Source: Anoplolepis gracilipes (lineage: Eukaryota > Arthropoda > Insecta > Hymenoptera > Formicidae). From it: 64,000 bases of DNA. Below are positions 47,271 to 58,833 of the stretch, one piece after another (the first letter of the stretch is position 1; every line of letters starts with the position of its first letter). The notes below the pieces were generated by a model. It made no database searches and was not told where the DNA came from. It saw nothing but the letters and a program-made list of their open reading frames with translations. The stretch is from positions 5,198,572-5,262,571 of the forward strand of contig NC_132980.1 of NCBI RefSeq assembly GCF_047496725.1, read 5' to 3'. The position numbers were made by a program, and so were the translations under genes.

Positions 47271-49199
47271 AATTCTTAAATAATTTTAATTTAAATTAAA
47301 AAATTAAACTAAAAAAAAATTTACTTATTTCGATATAATCTTGATATTTAATCTGATATCAATTTTGATTTATGCATTTGATTGAAAAATTAATAATCAA
47401 CTTTTGTTAAAAACTTGTAACTTGTACTATTGTATGAAAGAAAGAGAAAAATTAATATAATATAATGGTTTAAACATTTATAAGATGAACAAAAAAAAAC
47501 TACAAGAAAGTTTATAGTATTATACATTGTCAATTATTATATAATATAATAAAATTTTATTAATAATTAAATTTAAAATATATTTTAATAATATATTATT
47601 TCACTTTTAGTTATTGAATATAGAATTATAAAAATTATAAAATAAAAGAATGTTTTTTGTTTTGGAAAAAAAATTTAATAGAAGTATCTCTTTAACGAGA
47701 GAATATATACTTTTCAGTTTAGAAATGTAGCACATCATATTTATGAGCTAAAATTATTTTCTTTTTTTAAATTAACATAAATTGTTATTTATATATTATC
47801 GATCAGCAAGTGCACATACACACACACACACAATAAAATATTTTTTGTATAAATGCAAAATATTATAGTAGTATATCTTGTCTTTATAAATATATTGTTG
47901 TGTAATATGAATGCATATGTTTATATATCATAGACGAATATATTATTGTGGATTTTGTATATATAATATAAATCATAATTTTATTCAAATTTATTTTAAT
48001 TAATTTACATTATAAATAATATGAAAGTTGTATAATATGAAAGACTTGTAAATTTACCTACGATTAAAGAATTTCGAAACAATTAAAATTAAATTTAAAT
48101 GTAAAAAAATTTTATTATATACAATCAACTTGAAATTTCTTACTAAACAATTTTAATTTTTACATATTTGTATTATGCAAATTTATTTGCATCTCTTACG
48201 AGTAAACTGAATTAGAAGATAAGAGACTAATATTGATAATTTGAATTTATATTATTAATGAAAGATTTTCTAAAAACAATTTTTAATTTGGCTTCCTTGA
48301 TATGTGATGTAAACAACTACAAACTAGTATTTTTTCATAATATTTTATTGTCGACTTTCATCTTAATAGACATATTATGAATACAAAATAAAGGAAAAAG
48401 CATATATTTCTAATTTGTATCTGATTTTAATTATTTTTAATAATAAGTAAATTCTAGATTTATTTTAAATAAATTCTAAAAATAAACTTTTCGATCGCAT
48501 CATATCTTTAACACTTACGGTACACACCTTACATTCCACAATACTATATACAAGGAGTTGTTTGTGACCCCGATTGGTTTTTTTGCTATAACTTAGAAAT
48601 AATTTTTTAGACATTAATCATATATGAATCGAATGTTTAGACTTTAAAAAGTATGCTCATAAAAAGTTCATAGGTGTGGGAGTTATAGTTTTTATATGAG
48701 GACGTCTGGAGGTAACCATTCGGAATAACGTCGAAAAAATGTCATTTTTTACATTAAAAATTTTATATCCTATACAGGGTATTGCAACAGGAAAAAATCA
48801 GAGATAATCTTAAAGTAAAAGTTTCATACTATATGAGAAATATTATTATAATTTCGTCCAATGCAAAAAATTAAATTATTCAGAAGAATCAAAGTGACAT
48901 ATTTTTGTTACTTTTTTGGTTGCGAATTACTTGGTTTTGCGTATGTTTTGAAGCAAATAAAAGAACAATAATTTCAGATAATTAAAATTTTCCTTCTTAT
49001 TATAAAATGTATACGTTTTTATAAAAAACGATAAATTTTAGAAAAATATTTTATAAATTGTAAAAAAATTCTTAAACTTTTAGATAAAACTTTAAAAACT
49101 CTTAAATTTTATTTAAAAAATATATAAAAAACTCTATAATTATTTAAAAAAAATTTTTTTAATTCAATAAACTACTTATATTTCGAAACAGTTTAGTAA
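47271..49199 (+). other. Block X-like sequence and upstream flank of receptor copy 5
   Basis: AT-rich and non-coding. It includes the CA microsatellite segment (47790-47900) in the same orientation as 6480-6710, and flank landmarks near 48310-48800 (ACAACTACAAACTAG, CAGGGTATTGCAACAGG). No gene is seen. Confidence 0.45.
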
Positions 49200-49602
49200 A
49201 AATCTTAATTGAAACATTAGCTTTCTAAACATTTTTACGATATCTCCAAATTGATTCGCCTACTCTCTGTAGAAGTTTATTAATACAATTCTATTAAGCA
49301 TTTTATTACATGACTTAGTAGTAGGGAAATTGCTTCTTTATCATACTCGATATTGCATCAATCATGGCAGTCTTTTTCTATTTATAGCGCAAATATGTGT
49401 GTTAAACGCAGTTCTTCTAGTTGCACATTCGCGAGCACTGATTTCGTTGTCTCTCGGGAATAGAGCATTATTGTCGCAATCAAATAATCACAGACAAACG
49501 ACATACGTATTTTCATTTTCGCAATTTATTATTGGAGCCGTTAGATTATTAAATTAGAAAATTACTGTCAAGAAACCGAATTAATTTCACAAATTATTGA
49601 CG
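49200..49602 (+). promoter_or_regulatory. Proximal promoter and leader of receptor copy 5
   Basis: TTTTACGATATCTCCAAATT is at about 49232-49251 and the TATA-like CTATTTATAG at 49379-49387. The leader frame (49330-49557) begins like those of copies 1-3 but diverges through an indel after about 20 codons, so the frame itself is not maintained. Confidence 0.5.
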
Positions 49603-52600
49603 ATGCACGGTAAAAGTTTTGAATTTTGGTGTTGTGCACTTTTGTTCTTCGCTTCATCTACAAAGCCTCTGCGGAATTTTACAATTGACAATAAGGAGGA
49701 TAACAATTCAATGGTGAGATACGAACTTCCCGTGAATTCCACTGAGAGAAATGGCAACGAGACGGTTTTCAATGGATACAATTTGCGTAAAAATTTCACC
49801 TTGGATTACGAAGATGCTCAGGATGTATTCCGTATTGAAAATGACAATGAAGATTACATCGTTCCACACGAGACATGCGACAATAGAACTTGTATTCGCC
49901 TTTGTTGTCCTCTCGGCGATCGATATAACTCATCACTTCGCAATTGCACTGTTGAAAGACCTAAATATGTTTTCTCAGATGTATATAACTTCTGGGACGA
50001 AACAAACATGCAGACTGAGTATAAAAAAATAGACGAAATGTTTCAATTGATTGTTCAGAATCCGTGTCCAAAACTTATGAAATTTGTACGCATCAATCTT
50101 AATGACGATAGTTTGGCAGACTACAAATACGTTTTTTTCGAAAACGGCACTCTATATCTTCCTTATCTTGATCAATTCGTCGACTCAACATCCTATTGCT
50201 TAGCCTTTTTGAATCATGATGAGGTTATTGCATTTACTTGTTCGCAGCCTTTAACAAAAGTTGTCGATAAAAAAAAGAATTATTTTACTACATTCATTAA
50301 ACCGGTAATAAATGCAACAAACATCATCTATATGATTTGCATTATAGTGTCTCTTCTATGTATGCTGATATTATTCCTGGTTTACACTATACTACCAGAG
50401 CTTCAAAATATACATGGTTTCATGTTGTGTAGATACAGCAGTATGGTGTTTATCCTTTACTTGAATACCATATTGCAAATGCTAATCAAAACGAAAAATC
50501 TAGCGTATCCCATCTGTATTGCAAGCGGTACAGTATAACCTCATATAATCATAAAATAATGCAGTTAATGGTGTATATACAGGGTGTCACATTTTAATTC
50601 CTCTAGTCGAATATCTCGAAAATCAAGCCTGGAAGAGAAAAATGTTTCAGGCAAAAGTTGTATGGTTTTGAGTGGGCCATAAGATGGTACCATTGGTTGG
50701 TACTGACCTTGAAGAGTCATTTGAAGGTCACGTGAGGTCACCTTAATTTTTTTAAATGGCACCCCCTATTTTTTGTTACATATTCTTGTAGCTGACTCCG
50801 AGAGCTTTCTAGAACACTATGATAAAATGTTTTTTCATTAAATACTTTCCGAGTTATAAGGCTTTAAAGTTGCAATATTTTAACATAAAATACAAGATAT
50901 CTCGTAAAATATTCATTTCTCGATTATCTTACCCTAATACTTTTATGCACAGAATAATGAGACGAATCAATTGGTGTAAAGAAAACACATAGTTATCTTT
51001 AAGAAAAAATCTGAATTTGCAACTATAGTTACACATTTTTACTTTAATATAGTAATTATGTGTTTTAATTACGCCAATTGATTTGTCTCGTTATTCTGTG
51101 CATAAAAGTATTAGGGTAAGATAATCGAAAAATGAATATTTTACGAGATATCTGTATTTTATGTCAAAATATTGCAACTTTGAAGCCTTATAACTCGAAA
51201 AGTGTTTAATGAAAAAAACATTTTATATAGTGTTTTGGAAAGCTCTCAAGATAAGCTACAAGAATATGCAAAAATATATAGGGTGTTTTATTTAAGAAAT
51301 TCAAAATGACCTTTACGTGACCTTCATGTGACTCTTCAAGGTCAAACTAATGGCACCATTTTATGTTTCTCTAGAAACCATACAATTTTTGTCTGAAACA
51401 TTTTTTCGAATTTTCCATATTTTTCGAGATATTTCACTGGAGGAATTAAAATGGGACACCCTGTATGTCGTAAGCAAATGGTTATTTTAGGAAAATAGCT
51501 TTTGACTATGCAAATGCTATCTGGTTAGTGAAATGGCTTTTATTCGTTTATTTGTGTTCAAATGCTATTTTCCTAGGCAAACAGCATTTGTCTGGACACT
51601 ATTTAGAAAAATAGAAATAAAAATTATTTTGTAAAGCAACAATAGTGAAAAGATTCGAGTTTTTCGAGGTTTAATAGAATTAATAAGATAATAAAACTAA
51701 ATTGAAAACCAATCCAGAATTTGCAAGTTTATAGAAATATGCTATAAATATTATTGTCAATGTGAGCTTATGGGGACAAAATGATATATATGAGCTTAAT
51801 CAATTTAGTGGTTAGTAAAGTATTTATTGTTGTAATTAGTTCTTAAACATAGATATTTTAAGAAATGTCAAAATTCTGTATTTTTCAAAGGCATTATTCT
51901 TTCTAATTAGTTAATTGATGAAATAAAAAATCTTAAATTAAAAAAGCGAGAAAATTTTTGCAATAAAACATGCTGTTTTCTCCAAAAAAATAGCATTTGA
52001 ACACAAATAAACGAATGGAAGTCATTTAGCATTTACCTAGTCAAAAGCTATTTTCCTAAAATAACCGTTTGCCTACGACACATACATTTGACTTATTCGT
52101 GTATACTTCTATATTATTCTTCATAAATTTTAATAAATTTTTAATGAAAAATTAAAGTCTCCTTTTATACATGTAATTTGTCAATTATCATTCATTTTAA
52201 GGTACACTCTCTAAATATTGTTTATTTCAAATATTCTGAATAATTGCAGGTTTAATCAACTATTTCTGTTCCGTAGCATGTTACTTCTGGTTAAGTGTAA
52301 TGAGTATCGATATGTGGTGGACCTTTAGGTAAATAATCAAGTTTTTCATACATTATTTATAATATAAAATAAATTTTATAAAATTAAAATGTACATATAC
52401 AATACAATCAAGCGCGACAGAATAAAATTTCGTTTGTGACATATAAATGTATTCGTTGAGATTAAATCTATGACAATATATTTATAAATATAAAACATAC
52501 TGTTATGATATATTGCATTGTATTACAAGAAAATACTTTATCGTGTCGCGTGTGTGTATGTGTGCTGATATTTATAATAACAATTATCCGGTTCTTTAAT

Positions 52601-55123
52601 AAAATGATAATTTTAGTGTAAGTGGATAAATATGGATATTAAGGGACTCCCTTTTAATGACTAATTTTGACATATGTTGTTAAAGTTCTGATTCTAAGTA
52701 ACGTTTAAAAGTTTCTAGATCGTTTATTAAAAAATTATTAACAAAAAGGTTTACCAAGTAGAAAATGATTTTTTCATACCATATACGTACAATAGAGAAA
52801 CAAATTTTGATACGTTTGTTTATTTACATATAATAAATGATATACACTTGTGGGGGAGGGACTGCAATTCTTTCCCTGTACTTCTTCCTCGAAAAAGTCA
52901 AGCTAATCCAACCCATTCTGAGGAAGTTGAATTTTTAATATAGATGATTACATTTATTATTTTAATTGTTAATAATTTCTTAACAAACAACAAGCAACGG
53001 CAAAAACATTATAAGGGAACGTGGGGTAGAACGGCCAACGTAAGCATTGAGCAAGTTTTCAACATATTAAAAAAAAATAAATCAATCTCTTTTTTACTAA
53101 AAATATTCCTTGGAATATCCACTATAAGAGAAAACACAAGTTTATTATAAAATAACAGTTTAAATAGACGAGATTATTGATTTAGTAAAAGCCTAGATTT
53201 TCGTGATATGCTTTTCATGCGGGGTACAATGGACTACCTCCAAAACTTGTTTATTTCATTAACATTGATGTCTAAAATTTCTTAAAAGTTGTATATTATA
53301 ATATGATACATAGAACATAAGAATATAGATTTGTATTTTTAAATGATAACTGTAAATTAATAAATAATAACAATTCTCTTGTTATAATAAATATTTTTCT
53401 CTTTAAAACATGGAAAAATATTGCGACCACTGATAACAGCACGCAGAAAGAGACACCTAATAGCAATAATTTCAACATATTTCATGACATGGTAGCATCT
53501 TTGTAAAAAGATATCGACTCTGCACCATTGTAACCCGCGGTGCCGTTCTACCACACGTTCCCCTACATAGTTACATATTACATAAGACAGATTTTTAAGC
53601 ATCTTAATCAAAAACATATTCCTTTTATGTGCATTTGCACTCAAATTTTTTATTTATTACTGATTAAATGTAAAGTGTAAACTGCTCTTTGCAGAGATTT
53701 TAGCTCATTAAAAAAGAAAGCAAAACCAGAAGAAAATAACAGGAAAAAGTTTCTATATTCTATCATTGCTTGGGGAGGTTCCTTCATTCTCGTTATTATC
53801 TGTATCATCATGGAGACCGTCCCTAGCGTGCCAAGAAGCATGGTCCGACCGAGATTTCAGGTCTCTTCATGTTGGTTTCATTGTAAGTGTATATTAATGT
53901 TAACATAATTCTATTGACAATATATTTAATTATGATTAACCCATCCGAAAATTTATTTTTAAAGTAAAAGTATGTTTTGCAGTATGTGATATAATTTGAG
54001 AAGCTTTACTATTTATTTCAGTTGGTGCGGCGGATCAGTTGTACAATTACGTGCCCAAAATTATTTGTACTGTTATTAGCATTATTTTATCCATTCAAAC
54101 AGCACTGAAGATCATGCGCTATGAGAAGGACACAACTCATCATCTTAAAGATGCAGAGAGTCGATGTTATAATGAAAACAAGAAATGGTTTGTACAAAAA
54201 CAACTCTATATTAATACACAATCTCCATCCTAGTTAATAAAATATATGTCATCGTATTCATTTGTGGACGGCATTGCAAAATTGATAATTTTTGATCATT
54301 TTTGAAATCGAAATTCATCGATAGAAGAAAGGATTAAACTTTTTTTAGATTCTTTTACTTGCGGCAATGTGTTTTTTCATTTATTACATTATTTTGTACA
54401 AACATATGAGCATTGTTCAATAGCGCGCATATTTTCTCAGTAGTATCTGTTATTTTCTAAAATGTATGATAAACAAGAAGATTAAATTTAAGATTAATAT
54501 TTATATCTATTACTCTTCTTAGAATGAAAATTACTTTCATTGATATTTATTTCCAAAAAAGATATAACTTTTCTTTTTTTTGTGTCTCTCTCTTCTTTTT
54601 TAAGTTCAATGGTTATTTTATTAACTCATTTTTATTTAACTAGATTAATAGTATTTATCGAATTGTTTCTGATTTTTTGAATTATTTATCTTCATAAACA
54701 TCAGAATGTTCATAAGCATAATTTTGATAATCATCTATATCATAATTTTAAAATATATGTATAAAAGAAATTTTTATATTTATTTGCAGGGCCAATCTGT
54801 ATCTAAAATTGTTTATAATGTTATTTATCATAATAGCCATGGAGTGTATTATGATGACAGTGTTGGAATTTTGGGTGGTTAAGGATTATACAAATTTAAC
54901 AATAACTTACATAGTGTTTAGTATTTTTATATTGGAATTCATTAAAGGAATTGGTATTTTCATCTTATTTGTCTGTAAGAAAACAATTATACAGTTGCTG
55001 TTAAAGCATTTTCGTCAAAATTGCCGATATAGTTTCAAAATTTTTACACGTAAGGGTTTTTACAATTTTGAACATGTACATCAGCATGTCAAACACAATT
55101 ATTTTATAGGAAAATATCAATAA
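49603..55123 (+). CDS. Methuselah-like GPCR, copy 5 (five exons, 563 aa)
   Basis: Seven-transmembrane Mthl receptor. Exons: 49603-50527, 52250-52328, 53695-53882, 54022-54187, 54790-55123, with phases 1, 2, 1, 2; the total divides by three with no stop. The ectodomain lacks about 50 residues found in copies 1-3: DVFRI is joined directly to ENDNEDYIV, in frame. All eight signature cysteines remain, as they follow the gap. TM1 differs strongly (NIIYMICIIVSLLCM). Exon 2 has Cys in YFCSVACYF. The C-terminal tail is about 13 residues shorter than in copies 1-2, ending FIGKYQ. Intron 1 contains two transposons and intron 2 a family A element. Probably functional, but with an altered N-terminal domain. 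Confidence 0.8.
50578..51465. mobile_element. 888-bp foldback element in intron 1 of copy 5
   Basis: It begins TACAGGGTGTCACATTTTAA and ends with the reverse complement type (TTAAAATGGGACACCCTGTA). The similarity of the two halves continues inward: 50885-50995 (AAGATATCTCGTAAAATATT and on) mirrors 51060-51165. Nearly the whole element is one imperfect palindrome with a loop of about 60 bp. It is non-coding; the minus frame at 50565-50762 is chance. Confidence 0.75.
51466..52080. mobile_element. 615-bp MITE with 95-bp inverted ends in intron 1 of copy 5
   Basis: Left end TGTCGTAAGCAAATGGTTAT; right end CGGTTTGCCTACGACA type. The inverted ends extend about 95 bp, to AAATGCTATTTT. It abuts the preceding element directly. 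Receptor flank sequence resumes at 52081 (CATACATTTGACT, compare 25395). No transposase. Confidence 0.75.
53012..53566 (+). mobile_element. Family A element in intron 2 of copy 5
   Basis: Complete copy with both inverted ends: GGGAACGTGGGGTAGAACGG at the left and CCGTTCTACCACACGTTCCC at the right. It lacks the nested insertion. Small frames inside it (52944-53150, 53296-53644) are not genes. Confidence 0.8.
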
Positions 55124-55159
55124 AGCAAAAAAATGGATAAAAAATTTATTCAATGAGAT

Positions 55160-55425
55160 CAGTTTTATATACAGGATGTTCAAACTTATCGCAACATCTG
55201 ATAATAACAGATTTAGGAAATTATTTAGAAACATAAATCGTAATATTTAAAGTTCGCGACTGTAGTAGTCTTTGAATGACGTCTAAAACTGACTAATTGG
55301 ATTATTAAAATTTTTTAAATTACGAATTTTTAACAATTCAATTAATAATTTTCAAACATTTTTCATTCAAAAATGATTGTAGAATATACTATTGATTGGT
55401 GATGCGATAGGAAGGAACACCCTAT
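55160..55425 (+). other. 3' tail of receptor copy 5, without the PLE
   Basis: The full tail is about 265 bp, from CAGGATGTTC to GGAACACCCTATATT. The uninterrupted TCGTAATATTTAAA at 55238-55251 is the empty site that the P2 relic occupies after copies 1-3. Confidence 0.65.
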
Positions 55426-56900
55426 ATTATTAGTATATTTGCCCTTGTTAAGTTTATCCCTTTTTTTCGAGACATTCAATTAACATATTTAATTTGATAT
55501 ATATAACATTATGCAAATATGTGTATATTTTATGTTGTGTCTGTCGTTTTTCTTAATTTTAATCGAAAAATGATTAAGCAAAATTTCATCTTAATTTGTA
55601 ATGCTTTGCATCATAAACATTTTTACAGAAAACAAGACAATTTTTTTAATGTTAATGATACAATGCGTTTAATATTAGATAATTTGATATTTATCAGGAT
55701 AAAAATTTTAATTGTATTTATAATAAAATTCTACAAAATATGTATGTGAACCTTGTACAAATATAAACTTAAAATAAGGGAATTTATGAGGAGAAACAGA
55801 ATCTTTCGAAATAAAATGTAGACGACTACGTTCGATAAAAGTTTCACGAAATTTCAGCTGATCGATTTACTCTCGACTTTTAACATGAATCCTTTGATGA
55901 CGGCATTTTGATTCTGAATTTTTTTTGTCGCAAATTTTTGAAAAACAATCTAATGATTAACCGAAATTAATCGTCGCTTGTTTTTGAAGTATCTGTATCT
56001 ACGAAAATAATTATTAGTGCGCATGCAATTAACAAATTACCATCTCGTTTTATGTTTGAATGTTTTGCCTATAGTTAATTAGTTTTTATATACAAAACGT
56101 AATACATACGATTAATTATTTCACCTCTAACTGTTTATTTTTAATATTTTTCTTTAGGTTTTGACACTGATGAGCGTCCATACAAGGATAGAAAAGTTAT
56201 TTGTGCTTTTTATAAATTTTGTACAATCTTTTATTGTTCTTTACTTCACTTTTTTTTATCTATTATTTTTAAATAAAGTATCTGATGTACATGTTGACGA
56301 ATTATCAGATGTGGAAAATAAATCAGAGAAATTAAGGAAATTTAATATCAATGATTTGTAATTCTAAATATTTTTAAATAAAAAAATCGTAAAATAAAAA
56401 ATTGTAAAATTGGCAAACATATTTATAAATAGCAAACGAGTATTGTAAATATATAGTTGAGATTCGTAAACATCTAAATTTGCAGATTATATTTTCAGAG
56501 AGAGATGAGATTTATCATTACATGATTGCACATGTGCTTAACTTTTTACACTTGTAAGTGAAGTCTACACATTTGTTCACTGTAATTAGTGCGAAACAGT
56601 GATTGTCGTTACATAGTTCCACATGAGTTTTCAATTTCTTACACAAGGCGAGATCAAAATTATTAACATATTTATAATATATCACATTATGAGTGTTTTC
56701 CAAATAAAAAATTGCAAGAAAACTTATGGTACTGTATATTGTTAATTTTTTTTATATTTTAAAAGAATTTTATTAGTTCAAAATTTTATTTTATTAATAT
56801 ATTACTTCTCTTTTAATTATTGAATACAATACAGAAGTTATAAAATTTCTATTTTGGAACAGAGCCATTTAATAGAAATCTTCAACAAAAACATCTTTAA
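55426..56900 (+). other. Block X, fourth copy
   Basis: Diverged copy. The exon-like frame after AG (56157-56158) reads DTDERPYKDRKVICAFYK and runs to a stop at 56274-56276. The +1 frame (56161-56361) is also open, ending SEKLRKFNINDL. On the minus strand 56703-56518 is open and Cys-rich (CKKLKTHVELCNDNHCFA), but the same stretch is broken in the other units. No gene can be called firmly. Confidence 0.4.
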
Positions 56901-56979
56901 TATAAGGAATGTATATGTTTCAATTATAAATTATAAATTTAGTATTAATAATTTATTTCAATTATAAATTCAAAATATT

Positions 56980-57793
56980 ATTGCTATTAGGTGTCTCTTT
57001 CTGCGTGCTGTTATCAGTGGTCGCAATATTTTTAAGTGAAAGTTGTTATAAATTATTTAATGCACTTGCTGTACTCTCCGCCACTGAGTTGTAATTCTTC
57101 CATATATTTACATAAGGTAAACAATGATAAAATTTTATTTTTTATTACCGTAAATACATTTATGTTTTAAAATAATCTTTTCTTATTAATTTCATACTAT
57201 GTCTATGTAAATATTGATTAATTATAATTTTTATATGATCAAAAGTAAATAAATACGTTTTGAGGCTTAATGAAATATTAGCCCACGAAATGTTGTACTT
57301 TTTATTTTTATACTAGAGAAAGAAAGAGAGTATACATAGATGCTGTCTTTCAAAATTAATACCAAAAATTATTACATTAAGGGATATTTTTCCATGTTTT
57401 AAAGAGAAAAATATTTATTATAACAAGAGAATTGTTTTTATTTATTAATTTACAGTTATCATTTAAAAATACAAATCTATATTCTTATGTTCTATGTATC
57501 ATATTATAATATACAACTTTTAAGAAATTTTAGACATCAATGTTAATGAAATAAACAAGTTTTGGAGGTAGTCCATTGTATCCCGCATGAAAAGCATATC
57601 ACGAAAATCTAGGCTTTTACTAAATCAATAATCTCGTCTATTTAAACTGTTATTTTGTAATAAACTTGTGTTTTCTCTTATAGTGGGTATTCCAAAGAAT
57701 ATTTTTGGTAAAACAAAAATCGATTTATTTTTTTTAATATATTGAAAACTTGCTCAATGCTTACGTTGGCCGTTCTACCCCACGTTCCCCTAT
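56980..57793 (-). mobile_element. Family A element, reversed, with the nested insertion
   Basis: Its complete end is at the right (GGCCGTTCTACCCCACGTTC, near 57767-57787). The left end is truncated at about 56980. It contains the same nested segment as 2416-2770 (here about 57030-57385), so the insertion into family A predates the spread of that subtype. Confidence 0.7.
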
Positions 57794-58365
57794 CATTATG
57801 AGTAATTTTGAGATTCACTAGAACAGTAATTGTAAATTTGCACCCATTTTTTACGTAATATGTTTTACAAACACACACCTGCGCACCACGCACGCACGCA
57901 CACACACACACACATATATATAAGTATATAATATTTTTATATAAAATCAACTAAGAACTTTAAATCCCTTACTTCATGCTCCGGCTCCTCGTATATATAA
58001 ACCTTACAATTTTATTTGCATCTTTACGTGTGAATTAAAATTATAAATCGAGAATATTATCATTGGAATCTATATCCTTGATGAGGAATTTTCTAAAAAT
58101 AATTTATATGCGATTTTCTAGTTATGTAAATAACTACCAACCGGTTTACTGCATATTTCACTGTCGATTTCTACCTTAACAGACATCTATATTATCAATG
58201 TAAAATAAAGAAAAAAATTTTTTTTTACATTTGTATATGATTTCAATTATTTCTCGTAATAAATAAAATAAATTCTAAAACTATTTTAGATAAATATTAA
58301 AAATAAATTCTTTGATTGTATATCATATATTTAATATAATCTAATCTAAGTTAAAAAAATTTTCA
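57794..58365 (+). other. Upstream flank of receptor copy 6
   Basis: A (CA)n run at about 57886-57914, then the short form of the common flank (CAACCGGTTT near 58138, ACAGACATCTA near 58180). It is non-coding. Confidence 0.45.
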
Positions 58366-58833
58366 TTATTTACCTGTGCTCTATAAAAACTTTACATAAC
58401 ATTTTTTAAAATGTAATTAAACAAAATTGACACATTAACTTTTTAAACATCTTCTACAATATCGCCAAATTGATTCGCTACTATTTGTAAAAGCTTTATT
58501 AATAAAATTTTTTTAAACATCTTAAACATGAGTTCATAGTGGGTAGATTGCTTCTTTGTCATCATTGACATTTGGTCGGACCACGACATTTGGTTTGACC
58601 ACGGCAGTCTTTTTCTACTCATCGCGCGAACGTGCGTAGTTTCTGCCATTTCTTCTCGCCATACGTTTGCGAACATTGATTTCGTTGTTTCTTGGGAAAA
58701 GTGCATCGTTGTGACAATCATCATAGTCAAACAACATGCGTATTTTTATTTTCGCAATTTATTATTACAACCATTAGACATTACATTAAAAAATTGCTGT
58801 TAAGAATCAAATTAATTTTATAAATAATTGACA
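58366..58833 (+). promoter_or_regulatory. Promoter block of receptor copy 6
   Basis: The core is changed to TCTACAATATCGCCAAATTG (about 58452-58471). The TATA-like box of the other copies is absent (CTACTCATCGCGCG instead). A short local duplication of the GACCACG motif lies at about 58575-58608. Copy 6 may therefore be regulated differently from copies 1, 2, 3 and 5. Confidence 0.4.

Noticed and set aside
53357..53644. 95-codon minus-strand frame
   Set aside because: Lies mostly in the family A transposon in intron 2 of copy 5; not conserved in the other family A copies.
56518..56703. 61-codon Cys-rich minus-strand frame, a possible small secreted protein
   Set aside because: The same stretch in the units at 1.3, 15.3 and 39.8 kb has shifts and lost cysteines; no signal peptide or splice context could be supported.
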